NCBI GenBank assembly: GCA_035457705.1
Contig: DATIBD010000039.1
Location: forward strand, 434,001-498,000
DNA: 64,000 bases
Direction: 5' to 3'
Origin: DASPGQ01 sp035457705
Lineage (GTDB): Bacteria > Acidobacteriota > Vicinamibacteria > Marinacidobacterales > SMYC01
Below the pieces are notes generated by a model, which saw only the letters and a program-made list of their open reading frames with translations, was not told where the DNA came from and made no database searches. Position 1 is the stretch's first letter. Each line of letters starts with the position of its first letter. Made by a program: the position numbers and the translations under genes. Of the stretch, positions 63,199-64,000 are shown in pieces.

Positions 63199-63990
63199 CT
63201 ATGGCCGGGCCGACTCTTCGGGCGACGGACCGTAGCTCAGCTCGGGGATGAGACGCGCGATCCAGAGCTCGCTGCTCGTCACGATCCCCGAGAGCTTGGC
63301 GGTCGCCGCCTGAGCGCCTTCCGCTCCTAGCTCTCGCATCACGGGCGATCCCTTGTCGAGCTCGGCAAAGTTGTCCACGTAGAAGACGTGTATGAATCCA
63401 CTCTCACCCCCGAAGGCGAGCGCACCGGTGACGTGATGGATTTTCGTTTGGTCGAAGTGTGGGAGAAAATCCGAACGCATCACGTTCAAGTAATCCTGTT
63501 CGCGCCCCGGCGCGATCCTCGCGACATTGATGACCATCAGGTCGGGTCGCCGGCCCTCGGGAAGCGGATTGCTGATCTCGGGAAGATTGCGGATCGCGTA
63601 GCTGTTCCGGCTCGTGATGCACCGGCGCAGGCGATTGACGAGCGCCGTGAGCTCGGGGTCCGAATCGTTCCGTCGGTCGAGACTCGCCAGGTTCTCGAGC
63701 GGCGTCGCGATGAAGAAGCGGTAGGTATCCCCGAACACTTCCGTGCGGCTGACCGTTCGCCAGGGTGTTTTGGCTTTCTGCGCGCGGGCCATGAGCTCGC
63801 GCTGAACTGCCATGTACTCATCGACCATGGTCGGCTGGACCTGCACGATCGTTAGCTGCAGCCATGGCGGAGCCTTTGCTGCCGAGGGCGCCTCCTGCCC
63901 GTCGATGCTCCGAGGAGGCGCCCCGAGACTGCCTGCCAAGATGAGGCTGACGGCGACTCGATGGCGCGCCAGAGATCCCGCCACCGCCAT
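63199..63990 (-). CDS. Secreted protein of unknown function
   Basis: A 263-residue protein with an N-terminal signal peptide (AVSLILAGSLGAP, cleavage probably before IDGQEAP). The mature part seems to hold two similar alpha/beta halves, each opening with a beta strand and an acidic helix (LTIVQVQPTMVDEYMAVQRELM and MVINVARIAPGREQDYLNVMRS), the pattern of duplicated ferredoxin-like (NIPSNAP/dimeric alpha-beta barrel type) domains. No catalytic motif is evident. ATG 63990 lies 10 bases from the window edge. Confidence 0.72.
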   Translation of the reverse strand: MAVAGSLARHRVAVSLILAGSLGAPPRSIDGQEAPSAAKAPPWLQLTIVQVQPTMVDEYMAVQRELMARAQKAKTPWRTVSRTEVFGDTYRFFIATPLENLASLDRRNDSDPELTALVNRLRRCITSRNSYAIRNLPEISNPLPEGRRPDLMVINVARIAPGREQDYLNVMRSDFLPHFDQTKIHHVTGALAFGGESGFIHVFYVDNFAELDKGSPVMRELGAEGAQAATAKLSGIVTSSELWIARLIPELSYGPSPEESARP

Positions 63991-64000
63991 GAGAGTGCTC

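Noticed and set aside
1..64000. CRISPR array, tRNA/rRNA genes, phage or transposase
   Set aside because: No regularly spaced direct repeats, tRNA-like cloverleaf with CCA-end context, rRNA sequence, integrase or transposase motif could be found.

Overview
This 64 kb window is high-GC, densely packed bacterial chromosome with no rRNA, tRNA, CRISPR array, transposase or phage gene that I can see. The gene set suggests an Acidobacteriota-like organism. It includes a VWFA protein of the type named after Acidobacteria, a PA2779/PA2778-type gene pair, a FrzS/AglZ-like coiled-coil protein, a serine/threonine kinase receptor, a PilW/PilX-like pair and many secreted or outer-membrane proteins. The taxonomic call is inference from gene content.

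Layout. 1-4960 (+): end of a transglutaminase-like protein, an ABC exporter ATPase/permease pair, and a fused enoyl-CoA hydratase/3-hydroxyacyl-CoA dehydrogenase. 4961-14387 (+): a structured leader, then a cellulose operon bcsA-bcsB-bcsZ-bcsC with overlapping genes, followed by an OmpA-like protein. 14401-17671 (-): a cupredoxin gene overlapping a receptor that joins Cache-like, HAMP, cyclase-homology and Ser/Thr kinase domains. It is divergent from a porin (17761-19071). 19341-23819 (-): PilX- and PilW-like pseudopilins (PilW carries a beta-propeller), a DUF6880-like protein and a macrodomain protein. 24103-27195 (+): a FrzS/AglZ-like protein. 27254-31728 (-): class I fumarase, a tandem pair of unrecognised paralogues with a possible 47-residue companion, and a diguanylate cyclase.

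31877-35501 (+): thrB, thrC and a beta-CASP nuclease, overlapping. 35520-42369 (-): ppc, bacterial Elp3, an Ap4A phosphorylase-like gene, a rhodanese lipoprotein and the VWFA protein. 42397-49955: a methyltransferase, a small unknown protein, an ATP-dependent DNA ligase (-), YccF, a fold-II PLP enzyme, a DUF4097-like protein, formyl-CoA transferase and a ketopantoate-reductase-like protein.

49956-52856 (+): a 433-bp upstream region with a textbook sigma-54 promoter drives a PA2779-like small membrane protein and a protein joining a C39 peptidase, TPRs, a POTRA-like module and an Omp85-type barrel. I consider this the most unusual locus. 52857-54284 is a decayed patch with a truncated DUF1003 gene and a methyltransferase broken by three frameshifts. 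54285-63990 (-) holds a Na+/solute symporter, an NDP-forming acyl-CoA synthetase, an amidohydrolase, a frameshifted ABC substrate-binding lipoprotein, a quinohaemoprotein dehydrogenase with a lanthanide-type Asp, an MscS channel and an unknown secreted protein.

Links between genes: the GGDEF protein could supply c-di-GMP to the PilZ domain of BcsA. The pseudopilins, FrzS/AglZ-like protein and cellulose genes fit a surface-motile or biofilm lifestyle. The Frc, acyl-CoA synthetase, symporter and quinoprotein genes fit oxidation of small acids and alcohols.
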